Assembly (NCBI GenBank): GCA_022616275.1 | Contig: JAKEFB010000174.1 | Coordinates: 1 to 58,690 of the forward strand | Length of the DNA stretch: 58,690 nt | From: Chloroflexota bacterium | GTDB taxonomy: Bacteria > Chloroflexota > Anaerolineae > Promineifilales > Promineifilaceae | Direction: 5' to 3' | In this document: positions 26,153 through 33,971 of the stretch, in pieces | Numbering within the stretch: position 1 is the first letter of the stretch | How the letters are laid out: each line of letters begins with the position of its first letter | Translations under genes and position numbers: made by a program | The notes under the pieces: model-generated | Told to the model about the DNA's origin: nothing | What the model saw: the letters and a program-made list of their open reading frames with translations, nothing else | The model's database searches: none

Positions 26153-27340
26153 CTATTTGATGAAAAGGCCGGTCATATAGAGTAGCAACATACCGGCTGT
26201 TACTCCGGCAAAAACGGTAGCAGGCATTGGCCGTTTGGCCGTATCTTTGCGGATGAGCTTGGCAATTTCGTAGACGACCTCGAACACAGCGCCCGCGCCA
26301 ATGGCCAGAAAGAGCACGGCCAGGGGTTGAGAAAAGGTCAGGCCGCCTATCCAGGCTCCGATAACGGCCGGCGCGCCGCCAATCAGCCCCATGTAAACCA
26401 GGCTGGATAGGGCTGGCCGGTCTTTGAGGACCGGAGCGATAATACCCAGTCCCTCGGTGATATTCTGGATAATGAAACCAATGACCAGGAATGTGCCCAG
26501 CGCGGCCGCGCCGACGCTGTAGGCCGCCCCAATAGCCAGCCCTTCCCCCAGGTTATGCAAGCCAATGCCGGTGGCAATCATAAAGGCCAGGGTCAACCGT
26601 TGGGCCGTTTCACTACGGCCGACGCTCACCTGGCGGCGGGTAATGGCGTCCAGCAGCAAAAACGTGGCGACAATACCGATACCAACGAGGCCAACCCCCT
26701 GGAATGGACCGCCTAACTCGCCGGCAATTTCCAGCGCTTCGGCCGTTGCGTCAACGCCCAGGTAGATGAGCAACCCGGCAGTGACGGCCATTAGAAAGGT
26801 CAGCCAGCGCGGGCCGAGCTGGCGCAGGGCAGGGAGCCAAAACATCCCCAAGAACACAGGGATGACCCCAACGTAAAGGCCGATCAGAGTAAAGCTTAAC
26901 AAGGTAGCGCCGGACGGCGTCACCGTTTCGGCGGCTACCCCGATTTCAGTACCAAAGGCAATGGAGTTGGACGAGAAAAGTTCGATGGCATAAGCGCCCG
27001 CTTCGACCCAGGGATATTGCAGGGTGACAACGGCCCGCCCCAGGCGCGGGATGGTGGGACCAGGGGAAACGGTGTAGGGCCAGATGGCGTCGTTGATAAT
27101 AGCCTGCGACAGGGTAATTGCCTGGGGACTGGTGTTGCGCACGTGGAGTTCAATGCTGCCGGGGCGCAGAACAGTGCGCTCAAATTGAAGCTCCTCAATC
27201 GGCGCGGCTGGTTCAATGTTGAGCCCGGCACCATTGGTGAGCAGGAACAGAGCAATGACGCCTGCCAGAAGAAGAATTGGGGCAATAAACAGCAGGAGTG
27301 TTCGGCTACTTTCGGGGCGGGAGGAAGCGGTATGGTTCAT
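26153..27340 (-). CDS. ZIP-family metal transporter with an extracytoplasmic N-terminal domain
   Basis: 395 residues. An N-terminal membrane anchor (about 15-36) is followed by a ~100-residue beta-rich outer domain (45-140) that recalls a cupredoxin-like sandwich without copper ligands. Eight transmembrane segments follow. The metal path is marked by 'IATGIGLHNLGEGLAIG' (TM4) and 'IIQNITEGLGI' (TM5), the ZIP binuclear-site motifs. ZIP proteins import Zn, Fe or Mn. It starts three bases after the multicopper-oxidase stop with GGAGGAAT overlapping that gene's end, so translation is coupled. The outer domain may accept metal from the oxidase; that is inference. Confidence 0.9.
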   Translation of the reverse strand: MNHTASSRPESSRTLLLFIAPILLLAGVIALFLLTNGAGLNIEPAAPIEELQFERTVLRPGSIELHVRNTSPQAITLSQAIINDAIWPYTVSPGPTIPRLGRAVVTLQYPWVEAGAYAIELFSSNSIAFGTEIGVAAETVTPSGATLLSFTLIGLYVGVIPVFLGMFWLPALRQLGPRWLTFLMAVTAGLLIYLGVDATAEALEIAGELGGPFQGVGLVGIGIVATFLLLDAITRRQVSVGRSETAQRLTLAFMIATGIGLHNLGEGLAIGAAYSVGAAALGTFLVIGFIIQNITEGLGIIAPVLKDRPALSSLVYMGLIGGAPAVIGAWIGGLTFSQPLAVLFLAIGAGAVFEVVYEIAKLIRKDTAKRPMPATVFAGVTAGMLLLYMTGLFIK

Positions 27341-27343
27341 CTC

Positions 27344-28366
27344 TTATTCCTCCACCAGGAAAACACCGGTCCAGCCCAGCTCAGCAAATTCGGTTTTGTG
27401 GGCGTGGAACATGTAATGGCCCGGATATTTGTAGCGAAACTCCATAATCCCACGCTGGCCCTGCATAAAGGAGATGGTGTCGGTGTATTCATTGGGGGTC
27501 AGGCTGGTGCCGGTTGGGTAGTAATAAAAGAAGTTGGCGTGCAAATGAAAGGAGTTGGACTGGTCGAATTCCAACAGGTTAACGACGTAAAGCCGGACGA
27601 GTTCACCCACCTTAATCTTGATAGGGTTGATATCGTAGTGGAATGGAATGGTGTTAACGGTGTAGACGTTGTTCTCGCCGTCAAAGTCGGGGTCAAAACC
27701 AGCCATGACCATGATGAATTCCCGGTCGGCCGGCGGCCGGCCCTCTCTAGGGTCAATGATAAACGCGCCGTACAAGCCCCGCGAAATATGGCTGGCCAGC
27801 GGGGCTATGTGACAATGGTACAGATGCAGGCCAAAAGGCTCGGCGTCGAATTCATAGACAAACGTCTCACCAGGGGCAACCGGCTCATAAACGCCATCCA
27901 TATTCGCCGGGTGAATGCCGTGGAAATGGATGCTGTGCTGGTGGTCGGTGCCATTGTTAAAGTTGATGCGAATGCGGTCGCCTTCGGTGCAGCGAATGAT
28001 GGGGCCAGGTACGCGGCCGTTGTAAGTCCAGGCCTCATATTCCAGACCCGGCAGTATTTCAATCGTTTTGACCCCGGCAAAAAAATCATATTCCCGAAGC
28101 GTCTGGCCATTTTCCAGCATGCTGACCTTACCATGGTCGAAGTCGGTCAGCAGATCGGTGGGATTGAAGCCATTGGCCTCGTGGTTGACCTCCCCTACTA
28201 CGCCGGGCATGTACAGCCCGTTGTGGCCATAGTGGCCCTCCGAGTGGGTTGGACCCAGAGCAGGTTTACCCCTTAGCGAAGCGGCTAATTTGCCGGCGAG
28301 ACCCAAACCGGTTACACCTAAACCACCTTTGAGAAAATCGCGACGTGAAAGCGTGTCCCATTTCAT
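27344..28366 (-). CDS. Two-domain multicopper oxidase, Tat-exported
   Basis: 340 residues. Twin-arginine signal (R8-R9 in SRRDFLKGG). Copper motifs: H147-F-H149-G, H184-C-H186 with a further H193, H274-x-H276, and H321-x-H323. The His-Cys-His lies only in the first domain, while the second ends in HAH without Cys. So one type 1 site (domain 1) and a type 2/3 cluster built between domains are expected, as in short trimeric laccases. Folded export fits Tat. First gene of an operon with ZIP and cupredoxin, preceded by GAGGTGAGG and a promoter with a DtxR-like palindrome. A ferroxidase or Mn/Cu oxidase role coupled to uptake is the natural guess. Confidence 0.93.
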   Translation of the reverse strand: MKWDTLSRRDFLKGGLGVTGLGLAGKLAASLRGKPALGPTHSEGHYGHNGLYMPGVVGEVNHEANGFNPTDLLTDFDHGKVSMLENGQTLREYDFFAGVKTIEILPGLEYEAWTYNGRVPGPIIRCTEGDRIRINFNNGTDHQHSIHFHGIHPANMDGVYEPVAPGETFVYEFDAEPFGLHLYHCHIAPLASHISRGLYGAFIIDPREGRPPADREFIMVMAGFDPDFDGENNVYTVNTIPFHYDINPIKIKVGELVRLYVVNLLEFDQSNSFHLHANFFYYYPTGTSLTPNEYTDTISFMQGQRGIMEFRYKYPGHYMFHAHKTEFAELGWTGVFLVEE

Positions 28367-28403
28367 AGATTCCTCACCTCAGATTTACAAATAGCGCAAT
28401 AAT

Positions 28404-28423
28404 AATTTAGATACAACTAAATT
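28404..28423 (-). promoter_or_regulatory. DtxR/MntR-like operator palindrome
   Basis: Perfect 7-base arms AATTTAG and CTAAATT separated by six bases (ATACAA). The TTTAG...CTAAA pattern recalls metal-dependent DtxR/IdeR/MntR operators (TTAGGTTAGCCTAA-like), although the centre does not match. It overlaps the predicted -10 of the metal operon and lies 38-57 bases before the oxidase ATG. Confidence 0.6.
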
Positions 28424-28447
28424 ACCATTTTTCTATATTTTTGTCAA
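28419..28447 (-). promoter_or_regulatory. Promoter of the oxidase-ZIP-cupredoxin operon
   Basis: On the minus strand a perfect -35 TTGACA (28442-28447), a 17-base spacer and a weak -10 TAATTT (28419-28424). The -10 lies inside the palindrome, so a bound repressor would block polymerase. Confidence 0.55.
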
Positions 28448-28483
28448 TAGTTTAAGTGTGGGAAATATCAAGCGAGACAGGAT

Positions 28484-31400
28484 TCACGTCTCTAAAGCTT
28501 TATGGATTACCGTGCCGATTTGGGCGGGGGAGAAGGGTTTTTGGACCCAGGCGACGATGCCCTGTTCTAACAATGTCCGGCCCTCGTCGTCCAGTGGATA
28601 GCCAGTCATGACGACGACTTTCACTCCCGGTTGGACCTCACACAAGGCCTCGTACAGCTCGACTCCACCCATTTCGGGCATGACCATGTCGCTCAAGACA
28701 ATGTCTATCGTTTCCCGGTGTTGGGTAAACAGGTCAAGGGCTTCCCGGCCGTCGGCGGCGGCCAGAACGTGATAGCCCAGGCTGTCCAGGGTGCTCTCCA
28801 TGGCAGCGCGGGCGATGGGGTTGTCTTCGACGACGAGGATGGTTTCCTGGCTGCTGGCAGGAAGAACGGCCGGCTCGGGTGCTGTACCGGCAGGTCCGGC
28901 CGAGTTTGCTGCCGGCAGATAGATGGTGAAGGTGGTCCCCTGGCCAACCTGGCTGGCGACGCCAATCTCGCCGCCGTGCTGCTTGATAATCCCGTAGACC
29001 TGGGCCAGGCCCAACCCGGTCCCTTTGCCGGGTTGCTTGGTGGTGAAGAACGGCTCAAAAATGTGGGGCAGCGCATCAGAGGAAATGCCAGTCCCGGTAT
29101 CGGAAACAGCCAGGATGATCCAGTCGCCTGGGGCCATGTCGGGTAGGGGTGGTGGCTGGCCGGGAGACAGGTTGAGGCGTGAAAGGGTGATGTGCAGCGC
29201 TCCGCCGCCAGGCATGGCGTCGCGGGCGTTTATGGCCAGGTTCATTAAGACTTGCTGCAGGCGGGTCGGGTCGGCGTCAACCGGGTACTCCGCTGCGCCG
29301 GCGTTCAGCTTGACAGTGACGTTCTCCGGCAGCGTGCGCTGCAACAGCCTGACCACTTCCTTGACGAAAGACAATAAGTCGAAACGGCTGCGCTCCATGA
29401 CCGAGCGGCGGCTGAAGTCGAGAATCTGGTTAATGAGCCGCGAGGCGTGCTGGGCCTGTTCAATCATGGTGGTCAGATAACGGGCCCGCTTGGGATGGTC
29501 GGGATTTTTGGCCAGGGTGCCGCTGTAAAGGGTGATGACGGCCATGATGTTGTTGAAGTCGTGGGCAATGCCGGCCGCCAGTTGGCCAACGGTGGCCAGC
29601 CGTTCCTGGGCGTGGAAGTGCTCCCACTGGCGGCGCTCCTGGCTGACGTCGCGCACGACCATGACCCAGCCGGTGGGGATTGAGTCGGTTTGCACCGGCC
29701 GGGTGACCACTTCAAAGAAGCGCTCTTGATCCGGGAGGGCGACTTCATGCCAGGGCGCGTCGGGGGCCAGGGGGGCTAATAATTCGGCCAACGGCCGATC
29801 GCCCAGGCGCTCCAGCCTGTCGCCGTTTACCGGGCTGGCCAGCACGGGGAGATAGGCCTGGGCGGCCGGGTTCATGAGAACGATGCGCTGATCATGGTCC
29901 AGGAGGAGAACGCCTTCGGGCATGGTGTCCATGATTTCCTGGACCTGCCGGGCCTGTTCCTGGGTCTTCTCAAGGAGGAGGCGGGTCTCGAGGTAGAGGC
30001 TGGCGTTATCAATGGCGATGGCAGCCTGGGCGGCGAGCGACTCCAGGAAGGCGAAGCGGTCAGGGTCAAGCTCGAGCGGCGAGCGGTGGAAGAGGTTTAA
30101 GACGCCAATAACCTGCTGCTCGGCTACCAGGGGAACAACGTAGTAAGTGACGAAGTCCTCGCCAGCCAACAAGGCGGCGTGGGCCAGCCCTTCGGCCTCG
30201 GCGAGGTTGGGAACGTAGATAACGCGGCGTTCCAGGGCGGCCCGGCCGGCGTAGCCTTCGCCTACCGGCAAACGCAGCCGGCGGACGGCCGGGGTGTGGA
30301 AACCACGGCCGGCGGCGTAGACGAGGAGCTGGGTTTCCTGGTCGAGCAAGAGGACGCTGGCGGCGTCTACCTGCAACTGGGTGAGCACCTGTTCGAGGAC
30401 AACGTCGAGGGCGCCGGGCAGGCTGAGGCGGGCGGTAATGGCCCGGTCAATGGCGTTGAGGGCCTGAAGCTGGTGAAACCGGCGCTGCGTTTCTTCGAGC
30501 AGGTTGGCGTTGTTGATGGCCTGGGCGGCCTGGTCGGCCAGCCCCTTTAGAAGGGCCAGCTCGGCGGCGTCGAAGGCGCGCTCCTGGCCGACGCTGAAAA
30601 TGCTGAGTGAACCGACCAACGAACCGTTGCGTCGCATGAGGGTGAAAGCAGCGGTGCGAATGTCGTGGGCGGTATAGAAGCCGGTATTGGGCAGCCCTGG
30701 CTGGCTCTGTAAATTGGGGATGACGCCGGCCGGGCCGAGCCGGTCAATTATTTCCTCGTAAACGGCACGGGGAACGGGCTGGAGCCGGCGGCGCTCTTCG
30801 GGCGAGACGCCAAAGGCCTCGGCCTGGTACAGGATGCCCTGTTTCTCGTCGCAGAGGTAGACGATAGCAATGGGAACGTCCAGGGCCTGGGCAGTTTCCT
30901 GGCAGATAGCGCCCAGGACGGTGTCGAGGTTCAGTTGGGCGTTCAGGCGGGTAGCCACGCGGGCCAGGGCCTCGGCGCGGGCGGCGTTTTGGCGGACCTG
31001 CTCCTCAGCTTGTTTACGTTGGGTGATGTCCTGGGCGACGACAAGGGCAGCCGGCCGCCCGGCAAAATTAAGCCGGTGTGAGGCAATGTCAATGTCAATG
31101 ATGCGGCCGTCTTTGAGGCGGTGCCGCCAGGAGCCGGAGGATTGGAAGGCAGGGCGAGGCTGCTGGACATCTTGCAAGAGCAGGGGGACATCTTCAGGCG
31201 GCCGGATGTCGGTGATGCGGCGCTGCAAGAATTCATCGCGGCTATAGCCGTAACGGCTGATGGCGGCTTCGTTGACCTCGAGGAAGGCGAGGGTTTCCAG
31301 GTCGTAGACCCACATCGGATGGGGGTTGTTGGCGAACAGGTGGCGAAAGCTGGCTTCGCTTTCGCGAAGCGCCTCCTCGACCTGGCTACGCCTGGCGGTT

Positions 31401-31798
31401 TGCTGTTCCAGCGATTGGGCCATGTGGTCGAGGGCCTGGGCCAACTGGCCCAGCTCGCCGGCGTTGCCGCTCAGACGGACGCGGACGCTGAGGTCGCCTG
31501 CGGCTAGCCGCCGGGTGGTGGCAACGAGCGCCCGGATCTGGCGCAGGATGAAGAGGTTGCTGAATAGCCAGGTAGCGGCCAGGGTAAAAATGACCACCAG
31601 GGCTAAGGCGGCCAGGTTGAGAGCGAAGAGTTGATTGGCCTGGGCCAGAGCCGGGTCAAGGATATCTTCTGGGGTGGCGGTCATGGCCAGGCGGCGCTGT
31701 TCCAGCCGGGTGTAGAGGACCAGCGCCAGGGCGGGCAGGCTGGCCAGGAGGACCAGGAGCATGAGGCGAGTGCGAAGACTGGAGAGAAGTCTCGTCAT
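28484..31798 (-). CDS. Hybrid histidine kinase (HAMP-PAS-GAF-GAF-PAS-HK-REC)
   Basis: 1104 residues. TM1 (about 10-30) and TM2 (about 56-80) enclose only ~25 external residues, then HAMP (80-135), PAS (about 145-270), two GAF domains (about 285-440 and 455-610) and PAS (about 625-735). The kinase core has H746 (GIAHDFNNIM), 'LMNLAINARDAMPGG', 'DTGTGI' and 'GKGTGLGLAQVYGII', and a terminal REC has D1037 (IVLSDMVMPEMGG). The TM/HAMP frame strongly resembles the kinase at 50499, which has a full dCache sensor between the same helices; here that sensor is missing. Sensing is therefore probably cytoplasmic. No separate regulator lies next to it. Confidence 0.94.
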   Translation of the reverse strand: MTRLLSSLRTRLMLLVLLASLPALALVLYTRLEQRRLAMTATPEDILDPALAQANQLFALNLAALALVVIFTLAATWLFSNLFILRQIRALVATTRRLAAGDLSVRVRLSGNAGELGQLAQALDHMAQSLEQQTARRSQVEEALRESEASFRHLFANNPHPMWVYDLETLAFLEVNEAAISRYGYSRDEFLQRRITDIRPPEDVPLLLQDVQQPRPAFQSSGSWRHRLKDGRIIDIDIASHRLNFAGRPAALVVAQDITQRKQAEEQVRQNAARAEALARVATRLNAQLNLDTVLGAICQETAQALDVPIAIVYLCDEKQGILYQAEAFGVSPEERRRLQPVPRAVYEEIIDRLGPAGVIPNLQSQPGLPNTGFYTAHDIRTAAFTLMRRNGSLVGSLSIFSVGQERAFDAAELALLKGLADQAAQAINNANLLEETQRRFHQLQALNAIDRAITARLSLPGALDVVLEQVLTQLQVDAASVLLLDQETQLLVYAAGRGFHTPAVRRLRLPVGEGYAGRAALERRVIYVPNLAEAEGLAHAALLAGEDFVTYYVVPLVAEQQVIGVLNLFHRSPLELDPDRFAFLESLAAQAAIAIDNASLYLETRLLLEKTQEQARQVQEIMDTMPEGVLLLDHDQRIVLMNPAAQAYLPVLASPVNGDRLERLGDRPLAELLAPLAPDAPWHEVALPDQERFFEVVTRPVQTDSIPTGWVMVVRDVSQERRQWEHFHAQERLATVGQLAAGIAHDFNNIMAVITLYSGTLAKNPDHPKRARYLTTMIEQAQHASRLINQILDFSRRSVMERSRFDLLSFVKEVVRLLQRTLPENVTVKLNAGAAEYPVDADPTRLQQVLMNLAINARDAMPGGGALHITLSRLNLSPGQPPPLPDMAPGDWIILAVSDTGTGISSDALPHIFEPFFTTKQPGKGTGLGLAQVYGIIKQHGGEIGVASQVGQGTTFTIYLPAANSAGPAGTAPEPAVLPASSQETILVVEDNPIARAAMESTLDSLGYHVLAAADGREALDLFTQHRETIDIVLSDMVMPEMGGVELYEALCEVQPGVKVVVMTGYPLDDEGRTLLEQGIVAWVQKPFSPAQIGTVIHKALET

Positions 31799-32003
31799 GA
31801 TTCCAGATTCAAATGTAGTGGCTCCTTTTTCTCCTTTCCCTGGAGCAGGCAGACAAGAGTTTCCTGAAAAAGCCTGCCGTTCGCATCTGAGGATGCGAAC
31901 TCCTCCACTCTTTCCCTGGAGCAGACAGACGTTGTTAGCAGGTTAAACCAGTATTGAGGCGCCGTCTATAGGTCAAGATGTGATTAAGAAAGTAGGACAA
32001 AGC

Positions 32004-32022
32004 CGCGATTTGCCAAATCGCG
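32004..32022. repeat. Palindrome CGCGATTTG-C-CAAATCGCG
   Basis: Perfect 9-base arms around one base. Another REP-like palindrome family, unrelated in sequence to those at 15660 and 19331. Confidence 0.75.
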
Positions 32023-32086
32023 CCACAGTACACCATACCCAAAATTGAACGATACGACCAGGATAGCATAAGTCGGGTTATCGTGA

Positions 32087-32130
32087 GCTATCAAGTGGCT
32101 ATCAAGTGGCTATCAATTAGCTATCAACTT
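32087..32130 (+). repeat. 11-bp tandem repeat GCTATCAAGTG, four units
   Basis: Units one and two are identical; unit three is GCTATCAATTA and unit four GCTATCAACTT. No open frame uses it. Confidence 0.85.
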
Positions 32131-32202
32131 GCCAGGCACTTGGGTGGCGCGATCGGAGACCGGCCACAGCTTAAGGGATTGGCTGCAGTTTGAGGAGTGG
32201 AT

Positions 32203-32751
32203 TTATTGATAGACTTCGGGCTTTAGCTCGGCGATGTAGGGGAGGGTGCGGAAGGTGTCGGCGTAATCGAGGCCGTAGCCAACGACCCAGACGTCGGGGA
32301 TCTCGAAGCCCAGATAGTTTACTGGCACGGGCAGGCTGTCCCGTTTCTTCTGGACGAGGACGCAGGTGTGGAGGGAGGCCGGCCGGCGGCCGTGGAGGGT
32401 ATGGAGGAGGTAGTCGAGGGTCTGGCCGGAATCTACAATGTCCTCGACCAGGAGGACATGCTGGTTTTCGACAGGTTCGCGCAGGTCCATGAGCAGGCGG
32501 ACGGCGCCAGAGGCGGCCGATTTGCCGTAGCTGGAGACGGCAATGAAATCTACGACATGGGGGATGGTCAGGTGGCGGGCCAGGTCGGCCAGGAAGATAA
32601 AGGCGCCGCGGAGGACGCCGACCAGATAGAGGCGTTCAACGCTGGCGTAGTCGTTGGAGATTTGTTGGGCCAGCTCGCGGACGCGTTGCTGGATGGCTTC
32701 TTCGGAGATGAGGATGCGGGAGAGTTGGGGGGGGAGGGAAGTTAGAGTCAT
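32203..32751 (-). CDS. hpt: Hypoxanthine phosphoribosyltransferase
   Basis: 182 residues, the usual length. The PRPP-binding loop 'VLLVEDIVDSGQTLDYLL' is intact, as are the substrate-binding 'LVGVLRGAFIFLADLAR' near the N-terminus, the flexible-loop 'SSYGKSAASGAVRL', and the C-terminal 'DVWVVGYGLDYADTFRTLPYIAEL'. It salvages hypoxanthine (and usually guanine) to IMP/GMP in the cytoplasm. It starts 14 bases after the end of the REC-kinase gene (32766) on the same strand, so co-transcription is likely although the roles are unrelated. Confidence 0.97.
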   Translation of the reverse strand: MTLTSLPPQLSRILISEEAIQQRVRELAQQISNDYASVERLYLVGVLRGAFIFLADLARHLTIPHVVDFIAVSSYGKSAASGAVRLLMDLREPVENQHVLLVEDIVDSGQTLDYLLHTLHGRRPASLHTCVLVQKKRDSLPVPVNYLGFEIPDVWVVGYGLDYADTFRTLPYIAELKPEVYQ

Positions 32752-32765
32752 GCGTTTGAGTTAGA

Positions 32766-33971
32766 TTAAGGTAATTGGTGGTCGGTGGTTGATGGTTGAT
32801 GGTTGATGGTTGGTAGTTGGTGGTTGGTGGTGGGGCGGGGGAGAGTGACGTGGACGGTGGTGCCGTGGCCGGGGGTGCTGTGGATGGCAATAGCGCCACC
32901 GCTGCGGTTGAGCATTTCGTGGCACATGAGGAGGCCCAGGCCGGCGCCGGCTTCGTTGGCGGTGCCGGGGGTGGAGTGCTTGACGCCGACTTTGAAGAGC
33001 TTGTCCAGGTCTTCCGGGCTGATGCCGACGCCGGTGTCGGAGACGATTAGCTCTATGTGGCCGGCGCCGGCCGGGCCAGCGGAGATGGTGACAGAGCCGC
33101 CGGCCGGGGTGAATTTGACGGCGTTGGATAGGAGGTTGCGCACGACGGTGTCCACGACCTGCTCGTCGGCCAGGGCCAGCGCCGGGCCGTCCAGCCGGTT
33201 GTGGACAGTGATCTGTTTAGGGGCGGCCTGGTTGGCGATGAGGTTGAGGTTGCGTTGAATGATGGGGGTGAGGTCGAGTTCGGCCGGTTCAAACAGGACG
33301 TGGCCCATTTGCAGTCGAGCCCACTGTAACAGTGTTTCCAACAGCCCGGCAATTTGCAAGGCTGATTGGTAAATGGACTCGCCAGCACGGGCCATTTTTT
33401 CCTGGCTCAACTTGCCGGACTGGCGGGCGAGCATCTGGGCACGCATGAGCAAGGGAGCAAAGGGACCGCGTAAATCGTGGGCGACGATGGAGAAGAATTT
33501 GTCCTTGTTGGCATTGAGTTTCTGCAGCTCGTCGTTGGCCTGCTGCAGATCGTGGGTCAACTGGCGGAGGCGCAGGTGGGTGGCAATCCGGGCCAGGAGT
33601 TCGGCCTGATGGAGGGGCTTGGTGACGTAATCTACCGCGCCGACCTCGAAGCCCTTGAGCTTGCTTTCGATGTCGCCCAGGGCGGTCATGAAAATGACGG
33701 GGATGTCGCTGGTCTTGTCGTTGCTTTTCAGCCGACGGCAGGTCTCAAAACCGTCCAGGTCGGGCATCATGACGTCGAGGAGGATGATGTCCGGCCGGGC
33801 GTATTCGGCTTTTTGTAGACCGCTTTCGCCGCTCTGGGCGACCAGGAGGGTGAAACCGTACTGTTCGAGGTAGTCAAAGACGACGCCCAGGTTGGTGGGG
33901 TTGTCGTCCACAATCAGGATGGTGTAGTGATGGAAGTCGAGTTGTTCGGGCAGCCCGGCCGGCATGGTCAT
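32766..33971 (-). CDS. Receiver-histidine kinase with repeat-derived C-terminus
   Basis: 401 residues, soluble. N-terminal REC (about 17-130) with D66 (IILLDVMMPDLDG) and 'TKPL', a short coiled linker, HisKA with H165 (FSIVAHDLRGP), and HATPase with 'NLLSNAVKFTPAGG', 'DTGVGI', 'AGAGLGLLMCHEML' and 'HGTTVHVTLP'. The final 24 residues, rich in N-H-Q-P-T, are translated from the GGTTGAT tandem repeat. The start overlaps the stop of the hybrid kinase 33968-36778 by ATGA, so the two are translationally coupled. Receiver-first architecture implies its activity is set by an upstream kinase, most simply its coupled neighbour. Confidence 0.93.
   Translation of the reverse strand: MTMPAGLPEQLDFHHYTILIVDDNPTNLGVVFDYLEQYGFTLLVAQSGESGLQKAEYARPDIILLDVMMPDLDGFETCRRLKSNDKTSDIPVIFMTALGDIESKLKGFEVGAVDYVTKPLHQAELLARIATHLRLRQLTHDLQQANDELQKLNANKDKFFSIVAHDLRGPFAPLLMRAQMLARQSGKLSQEKMARAGESIYQSALQIAGLLETLLQWARLQMGHVLFEPAELDLTPIIQRNLNLIANQAAPKQITVHNRLDGPALALADEQVVDTVVRNLLSNAVKFTPAGGSVTISAGPAGAGHIELIVSDTGVGISPEDLDKLFKVGVKHSTPGTANEAGAGLGLLMCHEMLNRSGGAIAIHSTPGHGTTVHVTLPRPTTNHQLPTINHQPSTTDHQLP
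32787..32832 (+). repeat. Heptamer tandem repeat GGTTGAT inside a CDS end
   Basis: Three exact units and one GGTTGGT, followed by degenerate TGGTTGG words. On the minus strand it is translated as the C-terminal tail of the REC-kinase. Confidence 0.85.

Larger units (their letters stand above)
31799..32202. other. Repeat-rich gap between kinase and hpt
   Basis: 404 bases without a supported gene. It contains two copies of TTTCCCTGGAGCAGRCAGAC (31835-31854 and 31911-31930), a 9-bp hairpin GTTCGCATC/GATGCGAAC (31879-31900), a palindrome (32004-32022), and an 11-bp tandem array (32087-32130) running into TTGCCAGGCACTT, a partial copy of the clpB-leader element. Confidence 0.7.

Noticed and set aside
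28404-28423. Fur box
   Set aside because: The palindrome lacks the GATAAT hexamer pattern of Fur sites; the TTTAG/CTAAA arms fit DtxR/MntR sites better.
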